Source of the DNA: Zoogloeaceae bacterium | GTDB taxonomy: Bacteria; Pseudomonadota; Gammaproteobacteria; Burkholderiales; Rhodocyclaceae | Reading direction: 5' to 3' | Length of the DNA: 20,877 nt | Assembly: GCA_015657735.1 (NCBI GenBank) | Contig: SSSX01000246.1 | Location: forward strand, 1-20,877 | Shown: positions 5,516 to 13,029 of the stretch, piece by piece | Layout: each line of letters begins with the position of its first letter | Numbering within the stretch: position 1 is the first letter of the stretch | Position numbers and translations under genes: made by a program | Notes under the pieces: generated by a model | The model's database searches: none | Seen by the model: the letters and a program-made list of their open reading frames with translations, nothing else | What the model was told of the DNA's origin: nothing

Positions 5516-8056
5516 TCAGCCGGCGTGCGCGGCGAGCAGCGCGCGGATTTCGTCGCAAGCCTGCCGGTAGCCGCTGCGGGCGGCCTCGACGAGGGAGGCC
5601 AGCCCGTCGAGCCGACCCTCGCGGCCGCAGGCTTCGATGCGCCGGAACAGCTCGGCCAGCGCCGTCGCGCCGACATTGGCGCTGCTCGACTTGAGCGCAT
5701 GGGCGTGGCGGTCGACGGCGGCGGCGTCGCCGGCGGCAACGGCCGCATCGAGCTGGCCGAACAATCCGCCGGAGCTGTCGAGATAGACCTGCATCAGCCG
5801 GCAGGCGACATCCATCGACCCCGCCGGGTCGAGTTCGCGGTAGCGCGCCAGCACCGCCGGGTCGATCGCTGCCGCCGACGCCTCCGCCACCGCCGCGCCG
5901 CCGCCGCCCGTCAGCCAGCGGCGCAGCACGCGCTCGAGTTGCTGGCGGGTGTAGGGTTTGGCCAGATAGTCGTCCATGCCGGCGGCGACGCAGCGCTCGT
6001 GGTCGCCCTCGAGGGCATTGGCGGTCAGCGCGATGACCGGCAGGTGCCGGCCACCGGGCGTGTCGCGCTCCCGCTGGCGCAGCCGCGCGGTGGCTTCGTA
6101 GCCGTCCAGCACCGGCATCTGGCAGTCCATCAGGACGGCGTCGAAATCCTGCGTGGCGGCCAGCTGCAGCGCCTCCTCGCCATTGCCGGCGATGTCGACG
6201 GCGAGGCCGATGGCGCCCAGCATCGCGCGCGCCATGACCTGGTTGACCGGATTGTCCTCGGCCAGCAGCACGCGGCCGTGCAGCTTCACCGGCAGCGGCG
6301 CCGGCGCGGCACTGGCGGCGGCGGGCGGCCCGTCGCGCATCACGCCGGTGAGGACGCCGTGCAGCTCGGCCCGGCGCACCGGCTTGGGCACGCAGCGCAG
6401 GATGCCGGCCTGCTCGCGTTCGGCGCTGCGGCCGGCCAGGCTGGTCGACGTCAGCATGACCATCCGCAGCCCGGCCAGCGCCGGGTCGGCATGAATCCGG
6501 CGGGCCAGCTGCAGACCGTCGATCCGCGGCATGTGCATGTCGAGGATGGCGAGTTCGAAGGCGCGTCCCTGACGGGCCGCCTCGCGGAGCACTTCCAGCG
6601 CTTCGGCGCCGCCGCCGGCGCAGGCCACCTGCATGTGCCAGCCGCCGAGCTGGACCTTCAGGATGTCGAGGTTGGTCCGGTTGTCATCGACCACCAGCAC
6701 CCGCAGACCGGCCAGCGACGGGACCGAGGCCGCGCCGGCAACGTCTTCCGCCGCCTCGCCGCCGGCCCGCGGCAGCGTCAGCTCGATGCGGAAGCGCGAG
6801 CCCCGGCCGGGTTCGCTGTCCACGCCGATGCTGCCGCCCATCAGCTCGACCAGCCGCCGGCAGATCGCCAGCCCGAGGCCGGTGCCGCCGAACTCGCGGG
6901 TCGTCGAGCCGTCGGCCTGCGAGAAATGCTCGAAGACCTTGCCGCAGGCCTCCGGCGCGATGCCCACGCCGGTGTCCTCGACGCTCAGCAGCACATGGTA
7001 GGCCGGCCCTTCCGGACGCAACCGGGCACGCACCACCACCTCGCCGGCCGAGGTGAACTTGATCGCGTTGTTGATCAGGTTGGCCAGCACCTGACGCAGC
7101 CGGTAGGGGTCGCCGCGGACCCGCAGCGGCACGTCCGGCGGCAACAGCTGGCTGGCCAGCTCCAGGCCCTTCGCCTCGGCCGGCTGGACGAACATCGCGA
7201 CGGCGTCCTCGACCATCTCGCCGAGGTTGAAGTCGATGGCTTCCAGCTCCATGTGGCCGGATTCGATCTTCGAGAAGTCCAGAATGTCGTTGATGATGCC
7301 CAGCAGATGCTGGCCGGAATGCTGCACCAGCTCCGCGTAGCGCCGCTGGGTCGAGTCGAGGGCGGTGCCGAGCAGCAGCTCGGTCATGCCCAGCACGCCG
7401 TTCATCGGGGTCCGGATCTCGTGGCTCATCGTGGCCAGGAACTCGCTCTTGGCGCGGCTCGCCGATTCGGCCTGGTCCTTGGCCGCGCGCAGCTCGGCGG
7501 TGCGCTCGCGCACCGTCGCCTCGAGGGACTGCTGATGCTCGCGCAGCCGCGCCTCGGCCTTGTCGAGTGCCTGCAGCGGCAGACGCCGCGCCGGCCCCCA
7601 GATGGCCCACGCCATCGCGCTGCCGACGGCGAGGATCAGCGCGCCGACGGCGATCGCGTCGAGCCGCGAGAAGCCGATCGACAGCGTGCCCACCGGCACC
7701 CCGAAGGCATACACCGGGCGGCTCGTCAGCACGAAGTGCCAGGCCGGCCGCGGCCCGCCCTCGAAAACGGTCGTGCCGTCCCTGCCGGTCAGCCGGAAGA
7801 AGTGGCCGGACAGCACCAGCGGCTCGAGCTGGGCCTGCAGGCGGCTCGAGTTGTCCTCCCAGAAATCGGGCTGCTGCTGGATGAACAGTTCGACGACCCG
7901 CAGCTGGTAGCGCAGCTGGGCGTCGAATTCCTGCGTGGAATCCCGATAGATGAACCAGCTGTAGAAGCTGACCGGCACGACCAGCACCAGCAGCGCGAGC
8001 GCCGCCGTCAGCCGCGTGATGACCCGGGACAGGCGCCGGTGGACGAACTCGGTCAT
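5516..8056 (-). CDS. Hybrid sensor histidine kinase (HisKA-HATPase-REC-REC-HPt)
   Basis: 846 aa. It has two membrane helices (about 14-36 and 132-153) enclosing a periplasmic domain of about 95 residues, then a coiled-coil signalling helix (about 160-205). HisKA has the phosphoacceptor His212 in SHEIRTPMNG. HATPase has its N box (NLINNAIKF), G1 DTGVGIA (361-367) and G2 GGTGLGL (390-396). The first receiver has Asp506 and Lys558, the second Asp644 and Lys700. The C-terminal HPt has His786 in HALKSSSANVG. All catalytic positions are intact, so a full His-Asp-His phosphorelay is possible. No DNA-binding response regulator is encoded in the window, so its output partner must lie elsewhere. Its start is 13 bp after the PstS-like gene, which suggests the periplasmic domain may read that binding protein, as in LuxP-LuxQ or TorT-TorS pairs (inference). 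Confidence 0.95.
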   Translation of the reverse strand: MTEFVHRRLSRVITRLTAALALLVLVVPVSFYSWFIYRDSTQEFDAQLRYQLRVVELFIQQQPDFWEDNSSRLQAQLEPLVLSGHFFRLTGRDGTTVFEGGPRPAWHFVLTSRPVYAFGVPVGTLSIGFSRLDAIAVGALILAVGSAMAWAIWGPARRLPLQALDKAEARLREHQQSLEATVRERTAELRAAKDQAESASRAKSEFLATMSHEIRTPMNGVLGMTELLLGTALDSTQRRYAELVQHSGQHLLGIINDILDFSKIESGHMELEAIDFNLGEMVEDAVAMFVQPAEAKGLELASQLLPPDVPLRVRGDPYRLRQVLANLINNAIKFTSAGEVVVRARLRPEGPAYHVLLSVEDTGVGIAPEACGKVFEHFSQADGSTTREFGGTGLGLAICRRLVELMGGSIGVDSEPGRGSRFRIELTLPRAGGEAAEDVAGAASVPSLAGLRVLVVDDNRTNLDILKVQLGGWHMQVACAGGGAEALEVLREAARQGRAFELAILDMHMPRIDGLQLARRIHADPALAGLRMVMLTSTSLAGRSAEREQAGILRCVPKPVRRAELHGVLTGVMRDGPPAAASAAPAPLPVKLHGRVLLAEDNPVNQVMARAMLGAIGLAVDIAGNGEEALQLAATQDFDAVLMDCQMPVLDGYEATARLRQRERDTPGGRHLPVIALTANALEGDHERCVAAGMDDYLAKPYTRQQLERVLRRWLTGGGGAAVAEASAAAIDPAVLARYRELDPAGSMDVACRLMQVYLDSSGGLFGQLDAAVAAGDAAAVDRHAHALKSSSANVGATALAELFRRIEACGREGRLDGLASLVEAARSGYRQACDEIRALLAAHAG

Positions 8057-8069
8057 CGCGGCCGGCGCG

Positions 8070-8894
8070 TCACGGCAGCGTGGCCGGCAGGTAGTCGTGG
8101 CGCAGCAGCACCGCCCGCGCCGCGTCGCCCTGCAGGAAGACGACGAACTTTTCGGCCAGCGGCGACGGCTGGCGGGCCATCGCCACGATCAACTCCTTGT
8201 GCCACGGATAGCTGCCGTTCTTCATGTTGGCGACACTCGGCGTCACGCCGTTGAGCGGGAACACCGTCAGCGGCGACTGGCGGGTGCGCAGCAGCCCGAG
8301 CGTGGTCGTGCCGAGCGAGCCCGAGGTGCGGGTGATCAGCGTCAGGGTGTCGAGGTCGTCCTGGCCGAGGGCCATGCCCGGGCGGTGCGCCGCCACGTCG
8401 ACGGCCTTGTCGAGCGCCGGCGACATCGCGCGCAGGGTCTGCGTGTCGCTTTCGAAGATCGCCCGCAGCACCAGACGGATCGGCGCGCCGTTGTCCCAGG
8501 TGGTCTGCGTGCCCTCGTAGATGGCCGGCAGTTCGTCGATGGTGAAGCCGTTTTTCTTCTGCCCGCCCGCCGACGCCAGCACGAAGGGCGTTATAGCCAG
8601 CGGGAAATAGCGCCCGATCCGCGACACCTCGTCGGGCTTCAGCGGCCGGCCGGCGAAAGCCAGATCGACACGCCCGCCGGCCAGCGCCTTCAGCGCACCG
8701 CCGGAACCCAGCGGCGGCATCGGCTGCTCCAACTCGGCGTCGGGGACCTGCTTGCGGAACGCCTCGAACAGCAGGCTGACCAGCGGCGCCGACGATCCGG
8801 TGCCGCTGATCTTGAGGGTTTCGGCGTGTCCCGGCCGGATCGGGACAATGGCCAGGGCGGCCACGAGGAACGGCATCAGGCAAGACTTGCGCAT
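8070..8894 (-). CDS. PstS-like periplasmic substrate-binding protein
   Basis: 274 aa from the ATG at 8894, chosen because it gives a clean signal peptide (MRKSCLMPFLVAALAIVPIR, cleavage after GHA at 24). An in-frame ATG at 8918 would add eight residues. The mature protein is of the PBP-like (PstS) fold: ISGTGSSAPLVSLLFEAF (29-46), GSGGALKALAGGRVDLAFAGRP, and TRTSGSLGTTTLG, similar to the anion-binding segments of phosphate-binding proteins. It is shorter than E. coli PstS (about 320-346 aa). No PstC, PstA or PstB partner is present, so it may be a sensory rather than a transport receptor. It lies 143 bp after potI, the largest gap in this operon, and 13 bp before the sensor kinase. The ligand is probably phosphate or another oxyanion, but this is not shown. 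Confidence 0.85.
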   Translation of the reverse strand: MRKSCLMPFLVAALAIVPIRPGHAETLKISGTGSSAPLVSLLFEAFRKQVPDAELEQPMPPLGSGGALKALAGGRVDLAFAGRPLKPDEVSRIGRYFPLAITPFVLASAGGQKKNGFTIDELPAIYEGTQTTWDNGAPIRLVLRAIFESDTQTLRAMSPALDKAVDVAAHRPGMALGQDDLDTLTLITRTSGSLGTTTLGLLRTRQSPLTVFPLNGVTPSVANMKNGSYPWHKELIVAMARQPSPLAEKFVVFLQGDAARAVLLRHDYLPATLP

Positions 8895-9037
8895 CGGTTT
8901 CGACTCGGCTGGCGACATCACGGGCGGATTGAAAAAACGGTTCGGCGGCGCCCCCGCGCGCACCGGAACCACACAAAAACTACGGCACGCAGGCGGCCGG
9001 ACTTGATGCCGGCGGCCGCGCCGGACCGCCGTGCACC

Positions 9038-9823
9038 TTACACCGCCCCGCGCCCCTTCAGCACGTCGGGCGCCAGCCGGGTGGACACCAGGATCAGCGT
9101 CAGCGTGAGGGCCATCAGCAGCGTCGACACCGCGTTCACCTCCGGCGTCACGGCGACCTTGATCATCGAGTAAATCTGCAGCGGCAGCGTCGACACGCCG
9201 ACGCCGGCGACGAAGAAGGTGATCACGAAATCGTCGATCGACAGCGTGAAGCTCATCAGGAAACCCGCCGCCAGCGCCGGCAGGATCAGCGGCAGCGTGA
9301 TGCGGCGGAAGGTGGTCCACGGCGTGGCGCCGAGGTCGCGGGCGGCTTCGAAGAGGCTCTCGTCCATGCCGGCCAGGCGGGCGCGCACGATCACCGCGAC
9401 GAAACCGATGGAAAACGTGATGTGGGCCACCAGGATCGACAGGAAGCCCAGCGTCAGGTCGAGCACCTGACGGAAGAACAGCAGCAGCGACACGCCGAGC
9501 AGGATTTCCGGCATCGCCACCGGCGTCAGCACCAGCAGCGGCAGCCAGCGGAAACGGTAGCGGTGCATCGCGATGCCGGCGCTGGCGCCCAGCACCGTCG
9601 CACACGCCGACGACAGCAGCGCGATCAGCAGCGAGTTGCCGGCGGCCTGCAGCATCTCGCCGTCGTGGATCAGCGTGGCGTACCAGCGCCAGGTGAAGCC
9701 GACCCATTCGGCGTTGAGCATCGAATCGTTGAACGAGAAGATCACCACGATCGCCAGCGGCAGGTAGAGGAAGGCATACACCGTCAGCGCCGCGGCCCAC
9801 AGCCACACACCCGGCTTCTTCAC
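9038..9823 (-). CDS. potI: Polyamine-type ABC transporter permease PotI
   Basis: 261 aa. The start is a GTG at 9823-9821 that overlaps the potH stop as GTGA; the next in-frame ATG would delete the first membrane helix, so the GTG is preferred. It is an inner-membrane permease with about six predicted helices, the first at residues 7-31. It carries the EAA loop FEAARDLGATPWTTFRRITLP (158-178), which docks onto the ATPase. FSFNDSMLNAEWVGFTWRWY near the N-terminus and FTLSIDDFVITFF in the C-terminal half are typical of the PotC/PotI type. It should form the heterodimeric channel with PotH. Tight overlap with potH argues for coupled translation. Confidence 0.93.
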   Translation of the reverse strand: MKKPGVWLWAAALTVYAFLYLPLAIVVIFSFNDSMLNAEWVGFTWRWYATLIHDGEMLQAAGNSLLIALLSSACATVLGASAGIAMHRYRFRWLPLLVLTPVAMPEILLGVSLLLFFRQVLDLTLGFLSILVAHITFSIGFVAVIVRARLAGMDESLFEAARDLGATPWTTFRRITLPLILPALAAGFLMSFTLSIDDFVITFFVAGVGVSTLPLQIYSMIKVAVTPEVNAVSTLLMALTLTLILVSTRLAPDVLKGRGAV

Positions 9824-10653
9824 GACACGGCTCCGGTGCCGCCCGCGCCACGCCGCCCGGCCAGCGCCGCCACCCCGGCGAGACCGAGCACGGCGGCGGT
9901 GAGCAGGATCGACAGCGCCGAACCGAGGGGCCAGTCGCGGTTGTCGAGGAACTGCTCCTTGATCAGGTTGCCGATCAGGATGTCGCCGGTGCCGCCGAGC
10001 AGCTCCGGCACCGCGAACATGCCGAGCACCGGAATGAAGACCAGCGCCGACCCCGAGCCGATGCCCGGCAACGACAGCGGGAAGGTGATCCGCCAGAAGC
10101 GCGTCCACCGGCTGGCGCCCAGATCCTGCGCCGCTTCGAGCAGCGCCGGGTCGTGCTTTTCGAGGTTGGTGTAGAGCGGCAGCACCATGAAGGGCAGATG
10201 CACATAAACCAGGCCGGCGATCACCGCGAACGGCGTGTACAGCAGATTGGCCGGGCCGAGCAGCATGATCCAGGCGTAGATGCGGACCAGGAAGTTGCTG
10301 GCGAAGGGCAGCACCACCAGCAGCACGAGGAAGTCGCGACGCCTTTTCGGGCTGCGCGCGATCAGCCACGCCAGCGGGTAGGCCAGCACCACGCAGATCA
10401 GCGTGGTGAGCGCCGCGACGACGAAGGAGCGGGCGAAGATTTCGGCGTAGATCGGATCGCCGAGCAGGAAGCGGTACGACTCGGCAGTGAGCTGGCGCAG
10501 GTTGTCGAGCGGCGCCAGCCCGCCGAACTCGCCCGGCTCGCGCAGGCTGGCGGCCACCACGATGAGCGCCGGCGCAAGGAAAAAGGCCAGCAGGAACAGC
10601 GTCGGCGGGGCGACGACCAGCCAGCGGGTCAGATCAACGGGCCGGCGGCTCAT
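9820..10653 (-). CDS. potH: Polyamine-type ABC transporter permease PotH
   Basis: 277 aa. The ATG at 10653 lies 20 bp inside the 3' end of potG, which suggests translational coupling. It is an inner-membrane protein with a first helix at about 10-35 and further helices at about 75-100, 108-132 and 140-162. The EAA motif LEAAQDLGASRWTRFWRITFP (171-191) identifies an ABC importer permease. PFASNFLVRIYAWIMLL and FIPVLGMFAVPELLGG match the PotB/PotH side of the polyamine permease pair. It is slightly shorter than E. coli PotH. It partners PotI and the PotG ATPase; the C-terminus is glycine/arginine-rich and carries no recognised domain. Confidence 0.93.
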   Translation of the reverse strand: MSRRPVDLTRWLVVAPPTLFLLAFFLAPALIVVAASLREPGEFGGLAPLDNLRQLTAESYRFLLGDPIYAEIFARSFVVAALTTLICVVLAYPLAWLIARSPKRRRDFLVLLVVLPFASNFLVRIYAWIMLLGPANLLYTPFAVIAGLVYVHLPFMVLPLYTNLEKHDPALLEAAQDLGASRWTRFWRITFPLSLPGIGSGSALVFIPVLGMFAVPELLGGTGDILIGNLIKEQFLDNRDWPLGSALSILLTAAVLGLAGVAALAGRRGAGGTGAVS

Positions 10654-11746
10654 GCAGGAAAACCCCCGCGTCGTGACGCCAGCTGACCGCCACCGGATCG
10701 CCGATCTCGTGGAACTTGGCGCGCCCCGGCGCCGCGTTGGGCATCAGCGCCTCGAGCACCAGGCCGCAGTCGAGGGCGATCTTGTAGTGGGTCACGTCGC
10801 CCAGATAGAGCAGTTCGCGCACGGTGCCGCTGAAATGGTTCTTCAGTCCGGCCGCCTCGCCGTGGGCATGCACGCGCAGCAGCTCGGGCCGCAGCGCGAA
10901 GGCGCCGCGGTCGCCGGGCCGCAGCGGACGCGGGTCGGTGGCGGCGATCGCGCCGAGACCCTCGGCGCGCAGGTGGAGCTGGATCTTGCTGGCGGCCACC
11001 ACCTCGACCTCGATCAGGTTGATCTTGCCGATGAAGTCGGCGACGAAGCGGTTGGCCGGCTGGGTGTACAGCCGGTCCGGCACGTCGCACTGCTCGACGC
11101 GCCCCGCCTTCATCACCGCGACGCGGTGCGACAGCGCCAGCGCCTCCTGCTGCGAATGGGTGACGAACACGAAGGTCACGCCGACGTCGCGCTGCAGGCG
11201 GATCAGCTCGCCCTGCATCTCCTGGCGCAGCTTGGCGTCGAGCGCGCCGAGCGGCTCGTCGAGGAGCAGCAGGCGCGGCCGGTTGACCAGCCCGCGGGCC
11301 AGCGCGACGCGCTGCTTCTGGCCGCCGGACAGCTCGTGCGGAAACTGTGCGCCCTTGTCCTCGAGGTGCACCAGGGCCAGGGTTTCGGCGACGCGGCGGC
11401 GGATTTCGTCCTTCGCGCAGCCGGCCATCTCGAGCGGAAAGGCCACATTGCCGGCGACGCTCATGTGCGGAAACAGCGCGTAGCTCTGGAACACCGTGTG
11501 CAGCGGCCGCGCCTCGGGCGGGATGCCGGCCAGCGGGCGGCCGTCGAGCAGCAGTTCGCCGGCGTCGGGCGCATCGAAGCCGGCGATCATCCGCAGCAGC
11601 GTGGTCTTGCCGCAGCCCGACGGCCCCAGCAGCGTGAAGAATTCGCCGGCCTCGATGTCCAGCGACACCGCATCGACGGCCGTGAAAGCGCCGAAGCGGC
11701 GGGTGACGTTGCGGATCTGCAGAAGTGGCATGGCGCTTGTGATCAT
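10634..11746 (-). CDS. potG: Polyamine-type ABC transporter ATP-binding protein PotG/PotA
   Basis: 370 aa, the family length. Motifs are complete: Walker A GPSGCGKT (41-48), Q-loop Gln87 (VFQSYALFPH), signature LSGGQKQR (139-146), Walker B LLLLDEP (159-165), D-loop GALD and switch His197 (FVTHSQQEA). The C-terminal third (about 285-365) is a TOBE-type regulatory domain, as in PotA, PotG and other Opp/MalK-like importers. The start at 11746 is the most upstream one. The ATG at 11731 (MPLLQIRNVTRRF) is equally possible, since neither has a strong Shine-Dalgarno. It is the first gene of the minus-strand operon and energises the PotH-PotI channel. Calling it polyamine-specific rests on the permeases and the YNW-type binding protein. 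Confidence 0.93.
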   Translation of the reverse strand: MITSAMPLLQIRNVTRRFGAFTAVDAVSLDIEAGEFFTLLGPSGCGKTTLLRMIAGFDAPDAGELLLDGRPLAGIPPEARPLHTVFQSYALFPHMSVAGNVAFPLEMAGCAKDEIRRRVAETLALVHLEDKGAQFPHELSGGQKQRVALARGLVNRPRLLLLDEPLGALDAKLRQEMQGELIRLQRDVGVTFVFVTHSQQEALALSHRVAVMKAGRVEQCDVPDRLYTQPANRFVADFIGKINLIEVEVVAASKIQLHLRAEGLGAIAATDPRPLRPGDRGAFALRPELLRVHAHGEAAGLKNHFSGTVRELLYLGDVTHYKIALDCGLVLEALMPNAAPGRAKFHEIGDPVAVSWRHDAGVFLHEPPAR

Positions 11747-11777
11747 GCCACCGAATCCACCGCCCGGCGCACTCCAG

Positions 11778-11817
11778 ATTGTTGCAATTCAAGCAACAAT
11801 AACGACACTATTGTTGC
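11778..11817. repeat. Triple ATTGTTGC repeat, probable operator
   Basis: ATTGTTGC (11778-11785), its exact reverse complement GCAACAAT (11793-11800) and a third exact copy ATTGTTGC (11810-11817) alternate with spacers of 7 and 9 bp. The middle copy can therefore pair with either neighbour. The block is AT-rich in a GC-rich surrounding. It lies in the 140-bp gap between the divergent potG and Old Yellow Enzyme genes, 32 bp upstream of the potG start and 69 bp upstream of the other start. This fits adjacent half-sites for a dimeric regulator acting on one or both genes. The regulator is not identified. Confidence 0.65.
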
Positions 11818-11886
11818 CGCAATCGAACCAAAACACCCTCCGCTTTTCTGGGATCATTCCCGTTTCGCCCACCCCGGAGCCACCCC

Positions 11887-13002
11887 ATGTCCGCGCTGTT
11901 CTCGCCCTATGCCCTCGGCGACCTCGCCCTGCCCAACCGCATCGTCATCGCGCCGATGTGCATGTACTCGGCCGACGGCGACGGCAACGCCACCGACTGG
12001 CACCTGATCCACCTGGGCAGCCTGGCCCTGTCCGGCGCCGGCATGCTGATCCTCGAGGCGACCGCGGTCGAAGCCATCGGCCGCATCTCGCCGACCGACC
12101 TCGGCCTGTGGTCGGACGCCAACGCCGCCGCGCTCGGCCGGGTCGTCGACGGCATCCGCCGCTATTCGGCGATCCCGCTGGCAGTGCAGCTGGCCCACGC
12201 CGGCCGCAAGGCGTCGAGCGCCGCGCCGTGGAACGGCGGTCAGCTGCTGTCGGCCGAACAAGGCGGCTGGACCTGCGTCGCCCCGTCGGCGCTGCCCCAC
12301 GCCGACACCGAGCCGGCCCCCGTCGCCCTCGACGCCGCTGGCCTGGTGCGCATCCGCGCAGCCTTCGTCGCCGCCGCCCGCCGCGCCGCCGCCATCGGCC
12401 TCGACTGCATCGAGCTGCATGCCGCCCACGGCTACCTGCTGCACCAGTTCCTGTCGCCGCTCAGCAACATCCGCGACGACGCCTACGGCGGCAGCCTCGA
12501 TGCGCGCCTGCGCTTCCCGCTCGAGGTGTTCGACGCGGTGCGCGCCGTCTTCCCGGCCGGCAAGCCGGTGGGCATGCGCGTGTCGGCCACCGACGGGGTG
12601 GACGGCGGCTGGGAGCTGGAGCAGAGCATCGCCTTCGCGCAGGCCCTGAAAGCGCGCGGCTGCGACTTCATCCACGTCTCGTCGGGCGGCCTGTCGCCAC
12701 GCCAGAAGTTCGCGCTGGGGCCGGGCTACCAGGTGCCGTTCGCCGAACGCATCCGCGCCGCAAGCGGCCTGCCGACCATCGCCGTCGGCCTGATCACCGA
12801 CGCCGCCCACGCCGAGGCGATCGTCGCCGGCGGTCAGGCCGATCTGGTCGGCGTCGCCCGCGCGATGCTCTACGACCCGCGCTGGCCGTGGCACGCCGCC
12901 GCCCAGCTCGGCGCCCGGGTGAACGCCCCGCAGCAATACTGGCGCAGCGCCCCGCGCGGCACGCACGAGCTGTTCGTCGACGCCAAGGTCGGGATGCGCT
13001 GA
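11887..13002 (+). CDS. Class III Old Yellow Enzyme, NAD(P)H:flavin oxidoreductase (XenA/YqjM-like)
   Basis: 371 aa; ATG at 11887 with GGAG about 8 nt upstream. It is a cytosolic FMN-dependent TIM-barrel ene-reductase. Key residues match the class III (thermophilic-like) group and fall at the same numbers as in Pseudomonas XenA: Cys25 and Tyr27 (APMCMYS), His178, His181 and Tyr183 (ELHAAHGYLLHQF). QLAHAGRKASS (101-111) and the C-terminal PQQYWRSAP segment also fit. Cys25 tunes the flavin potential, and the His pair binds the carbonyl or nitro group of the substrate. Typical reactions are reduction of activated C=C bonds, nitroesters and other electrophiles. The gene is divergent from potG across a repeat-containing gap and convergent with a sensor kinase, so it appears to be a single-gene unit. 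Confidence 0.95.
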   Translation: MSALFSPYALGDLALPNRIVIAPMCMYSADGDGNATDWHLIHLGSLALSGAGMLILEATAVEAIGRISPTDLGLWSDANAAALGRVVDGIRRYSAIPLAVQLAHAGRKASSAAPWNGGQLLSAEQGGWTCVAPSALPHADTEPAPVALDAAGLVRIRAAFVAAARRAAAIGLDCIELHAAHGYLLHQFLSPLSNIRDDAYGGSLDARLRFPLEVFDAVRAVFPAGKPVGMRVSATDGVDGGWELEQSIAFAQALKARGCDFIHVSSGGLSPRQKFALGPGYQVPFAERIRAASGLPTIAVGLITDAAHAEAIVAGGQADLVGVARAMLYDPRWPWHAAAQLGARVNAPQQYWRSAPRGTHELFVDAKVGMR

Positions 13003-13010
13003 CGCCGCCG

Positions 13011-13029
13011 GCCGCCTAGCGCTGGCGGC
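13011..13029. terminator. GC-rich hairpin between convergent genes
   Basis: GCCGCC-TAGCGCT-GGCGGC is a perfect six-pair stem with a seven-base loop, 8 bp after the Old Yellow Enzyme stop. It overlaps the last codons and stop of the convergent sensor kinase. It could serve both directions, but neither side has a T-run, so this is tentative. Confidence 0.3.

Noticed and set aside
5525..8254. A 909-codon open frame on the plus strand opposite the first hybrid kinase
   Set aside because: Same reasons: low-complexity translation, no recognisable family, and complete overlap with a clearly real gene.
8895..9037. GC-rich inverted repeats (GCCGG...CCGGC) in the potI to PstS-like gap, considered as a terminator
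   Set aside because: The stem is short, lies next to many alternative GC pairings, and is not followed directly by a T-run; I cannot tell it from chance.
8070..9851. A 593-codon frame that would fuse a long N-terminal part to the PstS-like protein
   Set aside because: The first 310 or so codons run out of frame through potI and give a low-complexity sequence; the signal peptide at 8894 marks the true start.
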